Of a stretch of DNA of 64,000 nt, positions 1 through 7,887 are shown in pieces; within the stretch, counting starts at the first letter, position 1; each line of letters begins with the position of its first letter. This DNA is from Paenibacillus sp. J5C2022. GTDB lineage: Bacteria > Bacillota > Bacilli > Paenibacillales > Paenibacillaceae. The position numbers and the translations under genes are program-made. Under the pieces are notes generated by a model. The model was not told the DNA's origin. It made no database searches and saw nothing but the letters and a program-made list of their open reading frames with translations. The stretch is taken from NCBI RefSeq assembly GCF_025567625.1, contig NZ_JAOQJC010000009.1, forward strand, positions 124,001 to 188,000, read 5' to 3'.

Positions 1-46
1 GAATCGCTCTCTCATGCATAAATTCGGTCATTTCCGGTGCAGACAA
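1..46 (-). CDS. possible 5' end of a gene leaving the window
   Basis: On the minus strand a run of six G's (AGGGGGG) precedes a TTG codon at 44-46 by a plausible spacing, and the frame stays open to the window edge, with in-frame ATG codons at 29-31 and 14-16. The few readable residues begin MSAPEMTEF. No family can be recognised from so short a piece. It could be the next gene of the minus-strand series, or chance. Confidence 0.35.
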   Translation of the reverse strand, partial: MSAPEMTEFMHERAI

Positions 47-129
47 AAGTTTCCCCCCCTGTGCATCTATCAGCCGACTGCTATATCTTTTATATTAGAC
101 GAAATAGTCCCAATACACAAGGACAAAAC

Positions 130-163
130 GAAAAAGTGCGCACTCGGATGAACGAGCGCGCAC
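130..163 (-). terminator. rho-independent terminator of the HPr-like gene
   Basis: The arms at 136-146 and 153-163 pair over 11 bases with one G-T wobble around a six-base loop. On the minus strand the hairpin is followed by a run of T (131-135). It lies just after the stop codon at 183 of the HPr-like gene. Confidence 0.8.
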
Positions 164-182
164 CAATGAAGCCTTCGTATAG

Positions 183-425
183 TTAGTCGGTAATCACATT
201 GACGTTCAAATTGTGCTTGGCAAACACTTCGGCCATCGTTTTCTTCGCTTCCTCAGCGTCCGGGCCGTGTACATGCAGCTCGTATTGATGACCTCCCACC
301 AACGTTGTGAACAGACCAAGAATACTCTTCACGTCGATGTATTTGCTGTCAGCCTGTAGCACGATGGATGAAGTAAATTTGCTGGCCGCTTGAGAAATTT
401 CTACAATCGCTGCATTATTGGACAT
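183..425 (-). CDS. HPr-fold protein lacking the phosphorylatable histidine
   Basis: This 80-residue protein matches the HPr/Crh fold from the first helix onward: SQAASKFTSS corresponds to the helix and strand after the active site, and KSILGLF corresponds to the Ser46 regulatory region KSIMGLM of HPr. The first beta strand and the active-site loop with His15 are absent; aligning backwards puts Asn where His15 would be. The GGAGGG ribosome binding site eight bases before ATG 425 fixes the start, so the short N-terminus is real. It cannot carry phosphate from enzyme I to PTS permeases as HPr does. A Crh-like regulatory role through the serine site is possible but is inference. Confidence 0.8.
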   Translation of the reverse strand: MSNNAAIVEISQAASKFTSSIVLQADSKYIDVKSILGLFTTLVGGHQYELHVHGPDAEEAKKTMAEVFAKHNLNVNVITD

Positions 426-562
426 GGGAGATCCCTCCAGTTTATTTTGTAAAGCTTACCTTAGACACCATAATACCCCGAAAACCGGCATCCATCAAGT
501 AGAATTGAGAAAAATGGCTTATTGCCGCGGTATATCCGGCTAATCGGACAGAGCAACGGCCA

Positions 563-1678
563 TTATTTCAACTTATCCGGATTCAATGCTTCCAGCTCTG
601 GGATCACGAACAAGCCATTCTTCCGGATAAGCACGTCATCGAAATAGATTTCTCCGCCGCCGTAATCCGGCCGCTGAATCAGCACCAGATCCCAATGGAC
701 GGAAGAGCGATTGCCATTGTCCGTCTCTTCATAAGCCTGCCCCGGAGTGAAATGCAGGCTGCCCGCAATTTTCTCGTCGAACAAAATATCGTTCATCGGA
801 TGCAGAATATGCGGATTGAAGCCGATCGCGAACTCTCCGATATGACGCGAGCCTTCGTCCATATCCAGTATTTCATTCAGCCTTGCCGTATTATTGCTTT
901 CCGCTTGCACGATTTTGCCGTCCTGGAACGTGAAGGAGATGTCCTGGAAAGTGACTCCTGCATATACGCTAGGCGCATTGTATGTAATTTTGCCATTCAC
1001 GGAATTCCGGACCGGCGCTGTGAACACTTCTCCATCCGGTATATTGCGGTGTCCCGCACATTTTTTGGCTCCGATTCCCTTGATGGAGAAGGTCAGATCC
1101 GTACCCGGCGACACGATGCGCACTTTGTCCGTCCGGTTCATCAGATCCTCCAGCGGCTGCATAGCCTTCTCCATCTTGGCATAATCCAGATTGCACACAT
1201 CGAAGTAGAAGTTCTCGAACGCTTCCGTGCTCATGTTGGCGAGCTGCGCCATAGAGGCATTCGGATAGCGAAGGACGACCCACTTCGTCCCTTTTACCCG
1301 CTGTTCGGTATGTACGGGATTGCGGTACAGCTGCTCATACAGGCGCATATTCGGCTCAGGCACATCGGACAATGCGTTGACGTTCTCGCCGGAGCGGACC
1401 GCAATATATCCCTGCATCCGCTTCATCCGCTCCAGATCAAGCTCGGACCAGATTTCAATGCCTTCCTTCGTCGCATTTTGCAGCAGCGTGCGTAGCACGG
1501 AACGGTCGCTCGTTTCGACGAACGGTCTCCCACCACGTTTCGCCACTTCTTCAATCAGACATTTGGCCAGCTCGCGTTCTGAGCCGATCATATCGATTAA
1601 TACATTTTCTCCTGGCTGCACATCAATGGAATATTGCACTAGATTTTGCGCCAGCTTTTGCAATCTCGGATCTCTCAC
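563..1678 (-). CDS. M29-family metallo-aminopeptidase
   Basis: A cytoplasmic, 371-residue aminopeptidase of the AmpS/PepS (peptidase family M29) type, removing N-terminal residues from peptides. Visible signatures are IPDGEVFTAP, IGEFAIGFN, LHFTPGQAY and SSVHWDLVL, which carry the Glu, Glu, His, Tyr, His and Asp residues that bind the two metals and the substrate in this family. It is slightly shorter than the roughly 410-residue B. subtilis AmpS. The start is GTG 1678, preceded by AAGGAG at about ten bases. It follows the lipoprotein gene by 56 bases and may be co-transcribed with it. Confidence 0.85.
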   Translation of the reverse strand: MRDPRLQKLAQNLVQYSIDVQPGENVLIDMIGSERELAKCLIEEVAKRGGRPFVETSDRSVLRTLLQNATKEGIEIWSELDLERMKRMQGYIAVRSGENVNALSDVPEPNMRLYEQLYRNPVHTEQRVKGTKWVVLRYPNASMAQLANMSTEAFENFYFDVCNLDYAKMEKAMQPLEDLMNRTDKVRIVSPGTDLTFSIKGIGAKKCAGHRNIPDGEVFTAPVRNSVNGKITYNAPSVYAGVTFQDISFTFQDGKIVQAESNNTARLNEILDMDEGSRHIGEFAIGFNPHILHPMNDILFDEKIAGSLHFTPGQAYEETDNGNRSSVHWDLVLIQRPDYGGGEIYFDDVLIRKNGLFVIPELEALNPDKLK

Positions 1679-1732
1679 TTGCCATTCACTCCTTCGATCT
1701 CATTCATTACCCATCCTACCACGAAAAGGCGT

Positions 1733-2476
1733 TCATTGCACCGTCTGCTGATACGTTCCATCGAATGCATCCAAGCGTACCGAAGTGTGCCGCGACTCGA
1801 CAGCGGGCTTGCCTCTCATTACGTAATGGAACTTTGTTGTTTCCTCCATTTTTAACGGAAGCATGCTCCGCTTGTCGATGACGAGCATGTATTGCGCCTG
1901 CGCTTTAAGAGATGAGAGCATCGCCTCCAGCTCGTGCCGGGATCGTTCCAGCTCCTTCTCCAACAGCCGCTGCTGCTCCGCCGTTGCCCCCGCAGCATCG
2001 GTCCCTTTCAGCGCCAGCTGCTCCATCTCGCCTTTCAAGTGCTGCTCCCACCTTGCTTTCGTGGCTTCCGGCATTTCTTCCACCAACAGAGTAACCGTAG
2101 CGGTGTCTTCTGGCTGCCCTTCCCGCTCAGGAACGAATTGCACGGACGCATTGGATTCGTTCAACCGCTTCATCACCTGAAGCGGCTCCCAATCATAGGA
2201 TACTCCCCCCTGCTGCTCGGATTGGATGGTCATATTCTGATGATTGACCACTTTCCCCTGGAACGTATGAGGTTCCAGCAAGACACCGCTTGCCACTTCC
2301 ATACTCATGGAGCCGGTAAAATTATATTGATCGGTAGCTGCCAAGCCCGAATAAGCAAGCGACAGCCATTCATCCGCTGTACGCTTGCCGCCAAATGTCG
2401 AACAGCCGCTTGCGAAGATGATGAATGCCAAACCCACTACGGCCGTCGTTATTCTATGTAACCGCTTGTTCCTCAA
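1733..2476 (-). CDS. lipoprotein of unknown function
   Basis: Read from the TTG at 2476, which sits seven bases after a GGGAGG ribosome binding site, the product is 247 residues with a basic start, a hydrophobic stretch and a lipobox (FASGC) near residue 25. It should therefore be exported and lipid-anchored outside the membrane. The mature part is hydrophilic, with a Glu/Gln/Ala-rich probable coiled coil near residues 150-200 and alternating beta-like segments. No enzyme motif is seen. Longer reading from 2635 is open but has no ribosome binding site and crosses a terminator. Confidence 0.7.
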   Translation of the reverse strand: MRNKRLHRITTAVVGLAFIIFASGCSTFGGKRTADEWLSLAYSGLAATDQYNFTGSMSMEVASGVLLEPHTFQGKVVNHQNMTIQSEQQGGVSYDWEPLQVMKRLNESNASVQFVPEREGQPEDTATVTLLVEEMPEATKARWEQHLKGEMEQLALKGTDAAGATAEQQRLLEKELERSRHELEAMLSSLKAQAQYMLVIDKRSMLPLKMEETTKFHYVMRGKPAVESRHTSVRLDAFDGTYQQTVQ

Positions 2477-2553
2477 CAGGATGCCTCCCTTAATTATCTC
2501 AAGCTTATCATGGATAGTCTTGCCCGCACTTCCCTGCGGGATGCAAAAAACTG

Positions 2554-2583
2554 CAAAAAAAATAGGCGCCGCAAGGCGCCGCT
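2554..2583 (-). terminator. terminator after the GGDEF gene
   Basis: GGCGCC arms around a four-base loop are followed on the minus strand by a tract of eight T after TA. It lies just downstream of the diguanylate cyclase stop codon and upstream of the lipoprotein gene, separating the two units. Confidence 0.85.
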
Positions 2584-2607
2584 CAGGTATGAACGAATAA
2601 TCGTCGA

Positions 2608-4512
2608 TTATGCCGTTCCTCCTACAATAATGCAATTTCTCCCCTTATTCTTCGCTTCATATAGCGCCATATCCGCACAGTAAAACAAAGACTCCACACT
2701 GATCTTTTCATTCTCGGTCGACCATTCCGCCACGCCGCACGATACGGTCACTTGAGGATCGGTCTCCAGCGCCACATGGGTCCGGATGCGCTCTGCAATG
2801 CGTAATGCCTGCTCCGCCCGCACACCTGGCAAGTATACGGCCAGTTCCTCCCCCCCCCACCTGGCTGCGATGTCGCCCGCCCGAATGGAGGAGTGAATAA
2901 CATTGCTTACTTGAACAAGTATGCGGTCTCCGATCTGATGGCCGAACGTGTCGTTGACCTGCTTGAAGAAGTCAATATCGACCAGAACAAGCGACCCGAA
3001 GTCGTCCTTGCGCTGTCGACGCTGTATCTGTTCGTTCAGGTAGTGTCTGGCATGCAGGCCTGTCAAATTATCGGTTATGACCAGCCTCCGCATCTCGGCA
3101 TGCAGTGAAGCGTTCGTAACGGCAAGTCCGATATGGGTACTCATTACCTGAAGCAGCTTGTAATTGTCGTATGAGAAAAAATTAGGAAGCTTGTGCGTCA
3201 CCAGAATAACGCCGACGACTTCATTCTTGACGATGATAGGCGCAGCAATAAGCGAGCGTGAGCCGGTATTGTCCATCAGTCTGGAGGTAACGACGCGCGA
3301 ATTCCAGTAATCCGATATGATAAGCGGCTCTCTTGTCCGGTATACGATGCCGCAGAACCCGTAATCCGGTGTGAACTTCTCGCTTGTCATGGTAGGAATA
3401 TTGCTCGACTTCACGATAAATTCCTTACTGTCGTTCAATTGCAGCACACAGCAATAATCGGCTTCGAATATGCTGAGCAATTCTCCCGTGGCGAACTTGA
3501 ATATCTCCGTAAGCTGCAGCGACTGGTTAAGCCTCTTGGTCATCTCGTTAATGAGCCGCAGCTCGTTAATGAGCAGATTGGACTGCTCGTACAGCTTGGC
3601 ATTCTCGAAGGCGCTCCCCGCCGTGTCGGCCAGCAGCAGAAAAGCCGGCAACTCCGACTCGTCCCATTCCCCGCTCCTGACGCACATGCACAGCACACCG
3701 TAAGCCGCTTGCTTGCCCGCCAAGGGGACAGCCAGCCGGATCTTCCCGTCTCGTTCGGTCTCCTTCGTCAGCTTACCCTCCAGGAACGCCTGAGCGACAA
3801 TATCATGAGCCGTATTCTTGAACAAGAGCGGACGCACGCGATCGTCGCCGTCCACATAGTCCTGGGAGAGATACAGATGAGCTTCCGACCCCGGATACAG
3901 CTTCTCGAGGCTGTGCAGCATCTCCGTCAATACGGATGTGGCCTCTATCTCGTTGTACAATCGCTTGACTGCCAAGAACAGCTTGTCCCGATGCTCAGCC
4001 TCCTTGCTCCTCATTCGCTGCTGGTACATCATATCCTTCACGAACATTCCTTCGAACGCTCGGTAGAAGCAACTTCTATAATGCAGCGCATAGGCTTGAA
4101 GCTCTGCTTCGCTGCGCGCTTCGGACAATTCCATTATGAATACAATATTGGCAAATACGGATCGCTCGCTTCTCCGCTTCAACGGAATGCCAATTGCCAG
4201 CAGAGAGCCGAATTCGCTACGGACCGGATTCACAGACTGCATGCCGGCTTGAGCTGCCAGCTCCGCCGCTTGCTCAGCATCGCGTTCCGTACCCGCAGGC
4301 GGAACCGCGCCCGCCTTGCATAACAGATCTCCTTCTTTGCCGTAAAAGCGAATTTGGGCCGATTGCAAGAAAGGGTGGATCTCCGCCTCATCAGACCACA
4401 GCTCGAGACTCTCGGTCAGTAGAGAAGCAAGATAGGGCTCATCCGCATCAGTGATATCCGCAGTGGAGAACCAGAGATCGCAATCCGCTATATGGTTTTC
4501 TCTTTCCATCAT
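2608..4512 (-). CDS. GAF-GAF-GGDEF diguanylate cyclase
   Basis: This 634-residue cytoplasmic protein should make cyclic di-GMP from two GTP. The N-terminal 170 residues resemble no domain I know. Two GAF-like regions follow (about 190-305 and 330-470), and then a GGDEF domain from about 475 to the end. The active site GGEEL is at 553-557. The inhibitory-site motif RAGD is at 544-547, exactly five residues before it, so product inhibition is likely. No membrane segments or EAL domain are visible, so the input signal is probably a cytoplasmic ligand bound by a GAF domain. It is a single-gene unit with its own terminator. Confidence 0.9.
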   Translation of the reverse strand: MMERENHIADCDLWFSTADITDADEPYLASLLTESLELWSDEAEIHPFLQSAQIRFYGKEGDLLCKAGAVPPAGTERDAEQAAELAAQAGMQSVNPVRSEFGSLLAIGIPLKRRSERSVFANIVFIMELSEARSEAELQAYALHYRSCFYRAFEGMFVKDMMYQQRMRSKEAEHRDKLFLAVKRLYNEIEATSVLTEMLHSLEKLYPGSEAHLYLSQDYVDGDDRVRPLLFKNTAHDIVAQAFLEGKLTKETERDGKIRLAVPLAGKQAAYGVLCMCVRSGEWDESELPAFLLLADTAGSAFENAKLYEQSNLLINELRLINEMTKRLNQSLQLTEIFKFATGELLSIFEADYCCVLQLNDSKEFIVKSSNIPTMTSEKFTPDYGFCGIVYRTREPLIISDYWNSRVVTSRLMDNTGSRSLIAAPIIVKNEVVGVILVTHKLPNFFSYDNYKLLQVMSTHIGLAVTNASLHAEMRRLVITDNLTGLHARHYLNEQIQRRQRKDDFGSLVLVDIDFFKQVNDTFGHQIGDRILVQVSNVIHSSIRAGDIAARWGGEELAVYLPGVRAEQALRIAERIRTHVALETDPQVTVSCGVAEWSTENEKISVESLFYCADMALYEAKNKGRNCIIVGGTA

Positions 4513-4588
4513 CTATCACTCATCCCTTTCCCTTCTCGCAGGAAAATGAGCTATCATCTATCAATCATACTTCATTTTTAAGAAATTT

Positions 4589-4640
4589 GCACTAGCATTG
4601 CTATTTTTTATAGGACTTTCGACTCTTTTTCCGCTAGTGC
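4589..4640. repeat. 8-base inverted repeat between divergent genes
   Basis: GCACTAGC (4589-4596) and its exact reverse complement (4633-4640) are separated by 36 bases in the gap between the divergent GGDEF and rpsD genes. It is too widely spaced for a simple terminator. It could be a pair of protein-binding half sites or chance. Confidence 0.3.
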
Positions 4641-4667
4641 CTTTCTCAAATTTGATCAAGCTCGTTC

Positions 4668-4697
4668 TTGACTTCCAGAACGCATTTCATATAGAAT
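4668..4697 (+). promoter_or_regulatory. sigma-A promoter of rpsD
   Basis: TTGACT (4668-4673) and TAGAAT (4692-4697) are separated by 18 bases. Each has one mismatch to the SigA consensus. Transcription would start near 4704, just before the structured leader. Confidence 0.7.
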
Positions 4698-4720
4698 ATA
4701 CTAATGAAAATATGGGCGTA

Positions 4721-4835
4721 GGGTTTTGTGTCACCCTCAGGATATGTTCCGGCTGTCGAACCAGCGGCTGAACTGTCCGGCAGAGCTGGCGAGTGTTGCC
4801 AGCAACAATCGGAATATATCCGCGAAACACAACCC
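4721..4835 (+). ncRNA. rpsD 5' leader, probable S4 autoregulatory RNA
   Basis: The untranslated leader is a closed structure. GGGTT and TTGTGT near 4721-4731 pair with ACACAACCC near 4827-4835. GGATAT and GTTCCG near 4740-4751 pair with CGGAAT and ATATCC near 4810-4821. Between them lie further GC-rich stems. In Bacillus, S4 protein represses its own gene by binding an rpsD leader, and the placement here is the same. That this RNA belongs to that family is inferred from context and pairing. Confidence 0.7.
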
Positions 4836-4876
4836 CATTCACAAAATTTTATTTGATGAAGGAGTTAACTTGACAC

Positions 4877-5476
4877 ATGGCACGTTATACAGGACCTAAA
4901 TTTAAACTGAGCCGCCGCCTCGGCATTTCCTTGAGCGGAACAGGCAAAGATCTGAAAAGACCATTCCCTCCGGGCCAGCATGGACCGAACCAACGCAGAA
5001 AAATCAGCGGATACGGCCTGCAATTGATGGAGAAGCAGAAGCTTCGCCACATGTACGGCTTGAACGAGAAGCAATTCCGCAACCTGTACAACAAAGCGAC
5101 AAAAATGAAAGGTAAAGCCGGTGAAAACTTCATGGCTCTTCTGGAGAGCCGTCTGGACAACCTGGTTTACCGTCTGGCTTTCGCTAATTCCCGCGCAGGA
5201 GCGCGCCAGCTGGTTGCTCACGGTCATGTGACTGTGAACGGCAAGAAGGTTGACATTGCTTCCTACACGGTATCCATTGGCGACGTTATCGGTCTTCGTG
5301 AGCGCAGCCGCGGCATGAAATCCATTAAAGAGGCAGTGGAAGGCCGCAATCACCTGCCAAATTATCTCGAGTTCGATGAGCAAGGAATGGAAGGCAAGTA
5401 TGTTCGCCTGCCTGACCGCTCCGAGCTGACACAAGAAATTGACGAGAAGCAAATCGTCGAATTCTACAGCCGTTAA
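4877..5476 (+). CDS. rpsD: 30S ribosomal protein S4
   Basis: The 199-residue product is the small-subunit protein S4, a primary 16S rRNA binder that nucleates 30S assembly. It begins [16 protein letters not shown] and carries the S4 RNA-binding domain (about residues 90-150, with the [13 protein letters not shown] segment). Length is normal for Firmicutes. A GAAGGAG site precedes the ATG by twelve bases. The gene stands alone between its own promoter plus leader and its own terminator, as in Bacillus. Confidence 0.98.
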   Translation: MARYTGPKFKLSRRLGISLSGTGKDLKRPFPPGQHGPNQRRKISGYGLQLMEKQKLRHMYGLNEKQFRNLYNKATKMKGKAGENFMALLESRLDNLVYRLAFANSRAGARQLVAHGHVTVNGKKVDIASYTVSIGDVIGLRERSRGMKSIKEAVEGRNHLPNYLEFDEQGMEGKYVRLPDRSELTQEIDEKQIVEFYSR

Positions 5477-5484
5477 TAACTGGA

Positions 5485-5537
5485 ACAGGGCTTTCCCATT
5501 GCAGCGCGCAGCTGCAGTCGAGAAAGCCCTGTTTTTT
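5485..5537 (+). terminator. rpsD terminator
   Basis: ACAGGGCTTTC (5485-5495) pairs with its complement at 5522-5532, enclosing a GC-rich loop, and is followed by six T. It lies directly after the rpsD stop codon. Confidence 0.9.
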
Positions 5538-5572
5538 GTAAGTGCATTATTTAAATGAGCCTTGCTTGATAC

Positions 5573-7144
5573 CTACTCCGGTTTCTTCACATCGATGATT
5601 TCCGGTGCCTCAGCTTCCGAATGCAATCCATCCACTTGCTTCAGCAATGCCTGAATCCCCTTGCCCGAACCTTCGCCCTTTTCCGCCGATCCGCCAACCG
5701 CCTTGGAAGTAAAGCCTTGAATCAGCTTGTTCACGTCTATGCCAGATACGCTCTTGAGCATCTCCGGAGCGGTGGACATCAGCTCTGTCACATAGTTGCT
5801 GACGCGAGCTGCGCCTTCTCCTTTGCCCGTATCGACAACTGTCAGCTTATCGATGGAACTGATCGGCTGAGCAACTTTGCCTGCCAGCTCAGGCAGCATT
5901 TTGACGATGATATCCAATACGGCCGCTTCTCCGAACTTCTCGAACGCCTCAGCCAGCTTCTCCTTCGCCTCCGCTTCCGCAAGACCCCGCAGCCGGATAA
6001 CGTCCGCTTCCGCTGTACCTTTCGCTCTCTCCGCTTCCGCAACGGCAAGACCGTCAAGACGCTTCTTGTTCGCTTCCGCCTTCGCTTCCGCTTCTATCCG
6101 GTATTGATGCGCATCGGCTTCACGCATACGCTTCGCCTTATCCGCTTCTGCCGACTGCTCTACGGCATAACGATCGGCATCCGCTTTCTTCTTCACTTCC
6201 GCGTCATACTGCTTCTCGCGGCGCAGAATTTCCTTCGCTTCCAGATCGATCTCGCGTTCCTTGCGAACGAGCTCTACTTTCATCTGTTCCTCAACCACGC
6301 TTTGCTTGGCGCGCGCTTCCTGAATGGAGTAAGCCTGGTCGGCTTCCGCCTTCGCCGTATCCTGATCCCGCTTGAAGGAAGCGACCTTCATCTCCTTATC
6401 GCGCTCCGCCTCCGCAACATTCGTGTCACGCAGCAATTCCGCCTTCTGTCCAGTTTCCTCCGCATGCGCTTTCTGCACGCGTGCATCCCGTACCGCTTCC
6501 GCTTCGGCAATCTCCGCGTCGCGCTTCACTGCCGCGATGCGCGGCTTGCCGAGCGCATCCAGATAGCCGTGCTTGTCGCGCACATCCTTAATCGTGAAGG
6601 AGACGATCTGCAAGCCCATCTTCTTCAAGTCCTTCGCCGCCACACCTTGCACTTCCTGGGCGAATTTGTCTCTGTTGCGATAGACCTCTTCCACGGTCAT
6701 TGTACCCAATATTGCCCTTAAATGACCTTCCAGCACTTCTTGCGCCTCGCCCTTCAACGCTTCTGTAGGTTTGCCCAGGAATTGCTCCGCAGCTGTAGCG
6801 ACATCTTCCACCGATCCGCCGATTTTAATAATCGCCACGCCTTCCGCCAGTACGGGCACCCCTTGCTCCGTATACACCTCAGGCGTAGATACATCCAGCT
6901 TGTGCGAGAGCAGCGAGAGGAATTCAGCGTTCTGGAATATAGGGAGAATGAACGCTCCCCCGCCCCGTATTATCTTCACCTTCCGGCCGGATTCGTCGAC
7001 AAGCGTATTGCGATTGCCGAGGAATGAACCGGTTACAAGCATGGCCTCGTCAGGGCTGACCGTCTTGTAACGCGCCCAGAATGCCAGACCGAGAACAACC
7101 AGCACACCTACAACGATAATGGGGATAAGTAATGCGTCTTGCAC
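5573..7144 (-). CDS. floT: flotillin-like membrane scaffold protein
   Basis: This 523-residue protein is a bacterial flotillin (YuaG/FloT type) that organises membrane microdomains. It has one N-terminal membrane segment (residues 5-24), a SPFH/band-7 domain to about residue 210, and a long charged coiled coil rich in EAEA and AEAERAK repeats to about residue 400. The coiled coil drives oligomerisation in the family. The start is GTG 7144 after AGGAG. It follows the NfeD gene by 14 bases, the usual partner order, and should share its promoter. Confidence 0.95.
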   Translation of the reverse strand: MQDALLIPIIVVGVLVVLGLAFWARYKTVSPDEAMLVTGSFLGNRNTLVDESGRKVKIIRGGGAFILPIFQNAEFLSLLSHKLDVSTPEVYTEQGVPVLAEGVAIIKIGGSVEDVATAAEQFLGKPTEALKGEAQEVLEGHLRAILGTMTVEEVYRNRDKFAQEVQGVAAKDLKKMGLQIVSFTIKDVRDKHGYLDALGKPRIAAVKRDAEIAEAEAVRDARVQKAHAEETGQKAELLRDTNVAEAERDKEMKVASFKRDQDTAKAEADQAYSIQEARAKQSVVEEQMKVELVRKEREIDLEAKEILRREKQYDAEVKKKADADRYAVEQSAEADKAKRMREADAHQYRIEAEAKAEANKKRLDGLAVAEAERAKGTAEADVIRLRGLAEAEAKEKLAEAFEKFGEAAVLDIIVKMLPELAGKVAQPISSIDKLTVVDTGKGEGAARVSNYVTELMSTAPEMLKSVSGIDVNKLIQGFTSKAVGGSAEKGEGSGKGIQALLKQVDGLHSEAEAPEIIDVKKPE

Positions 7145-7158
7145 TTGAACATCTCCTC

Positions 7159-7707
7159 TCAGGAATTAAGATGCAGGTCCACTTCAGAAACATAGAGGGT
7201 GTCATCCTTCACCTCGACGACTACGACTGTCGCGCCCGATGCAATCGGTTTCCCTTCGAAGCTGGCAGCAATCTGGTTGGTTACGCCGGCTCCCACCTTC
7301 ACCAGCACCTCGCCGTATCCCTTCTCCGGCACCGGCGTGATCACTTCGGCCAACGCTCCAGATAGCGACTTCACGGAGAACGCAATGGAATTCTCGCTGT
7401 TCTCCATCGGACGCACATAGAGGAAGAAGACGAGCGCTCCCGCCACAATCGCAATCAGCACAGCAAGAAGTGCGATCACGAATGCGCCAAGCGGGCTGTA
7501 GCGTTCCAGCAGAATGCCTGCGCCTCCGAATACGGTAATGCCTCCTATTAGCGTCATCGGCTGCAGGAAGGGCAGACCATCCGCGGACAGAAAGTCCAGC
7601 ACGCCATCCAGCGCCTGACCGAGCCAATCTCCGAAAACAATGCTAACGAGCGCGAACAGAATTCCGCCAATCAGGCAAGCCATATACAAGGTTTCCAAAC
7701 TCATCAC
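7159..7707 (-). CDS. nfeD: NfeD-family membrane protein, flotillin partner
   Basis: A 182-residue protein of the NfeD/YuaF type. It has several hydrophobic segments (about 5-25, 45-65 and 70-95), then a C-terminal OB-fold-like domain with GYGEVLVKVG, which is typical of short NfeD proteins. It lies immediately before floT, as in B. subtilis yuaF-floT, and very probably helps form or place flotillin assemblies. The exact start is unsure: GTG 7707, ATG 7704 and downstream codons all lie near an AGAGGG site. Confidence 0.9.
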   Translation of the reverse strand: MMSLETLYMACLIGGILFALVSIVFGDWLGQALDGVLDFLSADGLPFLQPMTLIGGITVFGGAGILLERYSPLGAFVIALLAVLIAIVAGALVFFLYVRPMENSENSIAFSVKSLSGALAEVITPVPEKGYGEVLVKVGAGVTNQIAASFEGKPIASGATVVVVEVKDDTLYVSEVDLHLNS

Positions 7708-7750
7708 CCTCTTTCTTCATCCATAACCTGTAATCATTGCCGTCTTTTAA

Positions 7751-7776
7751 TACGCCGAAAACCGACATACGTTTCT
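7751..7776 (-). promoter_or_regulatory. ECF sigma (SigW-like) promoter of nfeD-floT
   Basis: On the minus strand GAAAC (7771-7775) and CGTA (7751-7754) are separated by exactly 16 bases, which is the SigW promoter pattern. In B. subtilis the yuaF-floT operon is driven by SigW during envelope stress, so motif, spacing and target gene agree. Confidence 0.75.
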
Positions 7777-7846
7777 CTTTTATCGGATATCGTATGGAAT
7801 TGTTCGATTGCTGTCATGGTCAGTCGTGTACCTGGTGGAGATTATT

Positions 7847-7855
7847 TGCTATAAT
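7847..7855 (+). promoter_or_regulatory. extended -10 promoter of the penicillin-binding protein gene
   Basis: TGCTATAAT is a perfect extended -10 element. No good -35 is seen, which extended -10 promoters do not need. It lies 33 bases before the ATG. Confidence 0.65.
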
Positions 7856-7887
7856 AGTAATGTTATTTTGGAGGAGGAAGGGAACTC

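Noticed and set aside
695-1495. Long plus-strand frame opposite the aminopeptidase gene
   Set aside because: It is the antisense shadow of a clear M29 gene, with unlikely His/Arg-rich composition.
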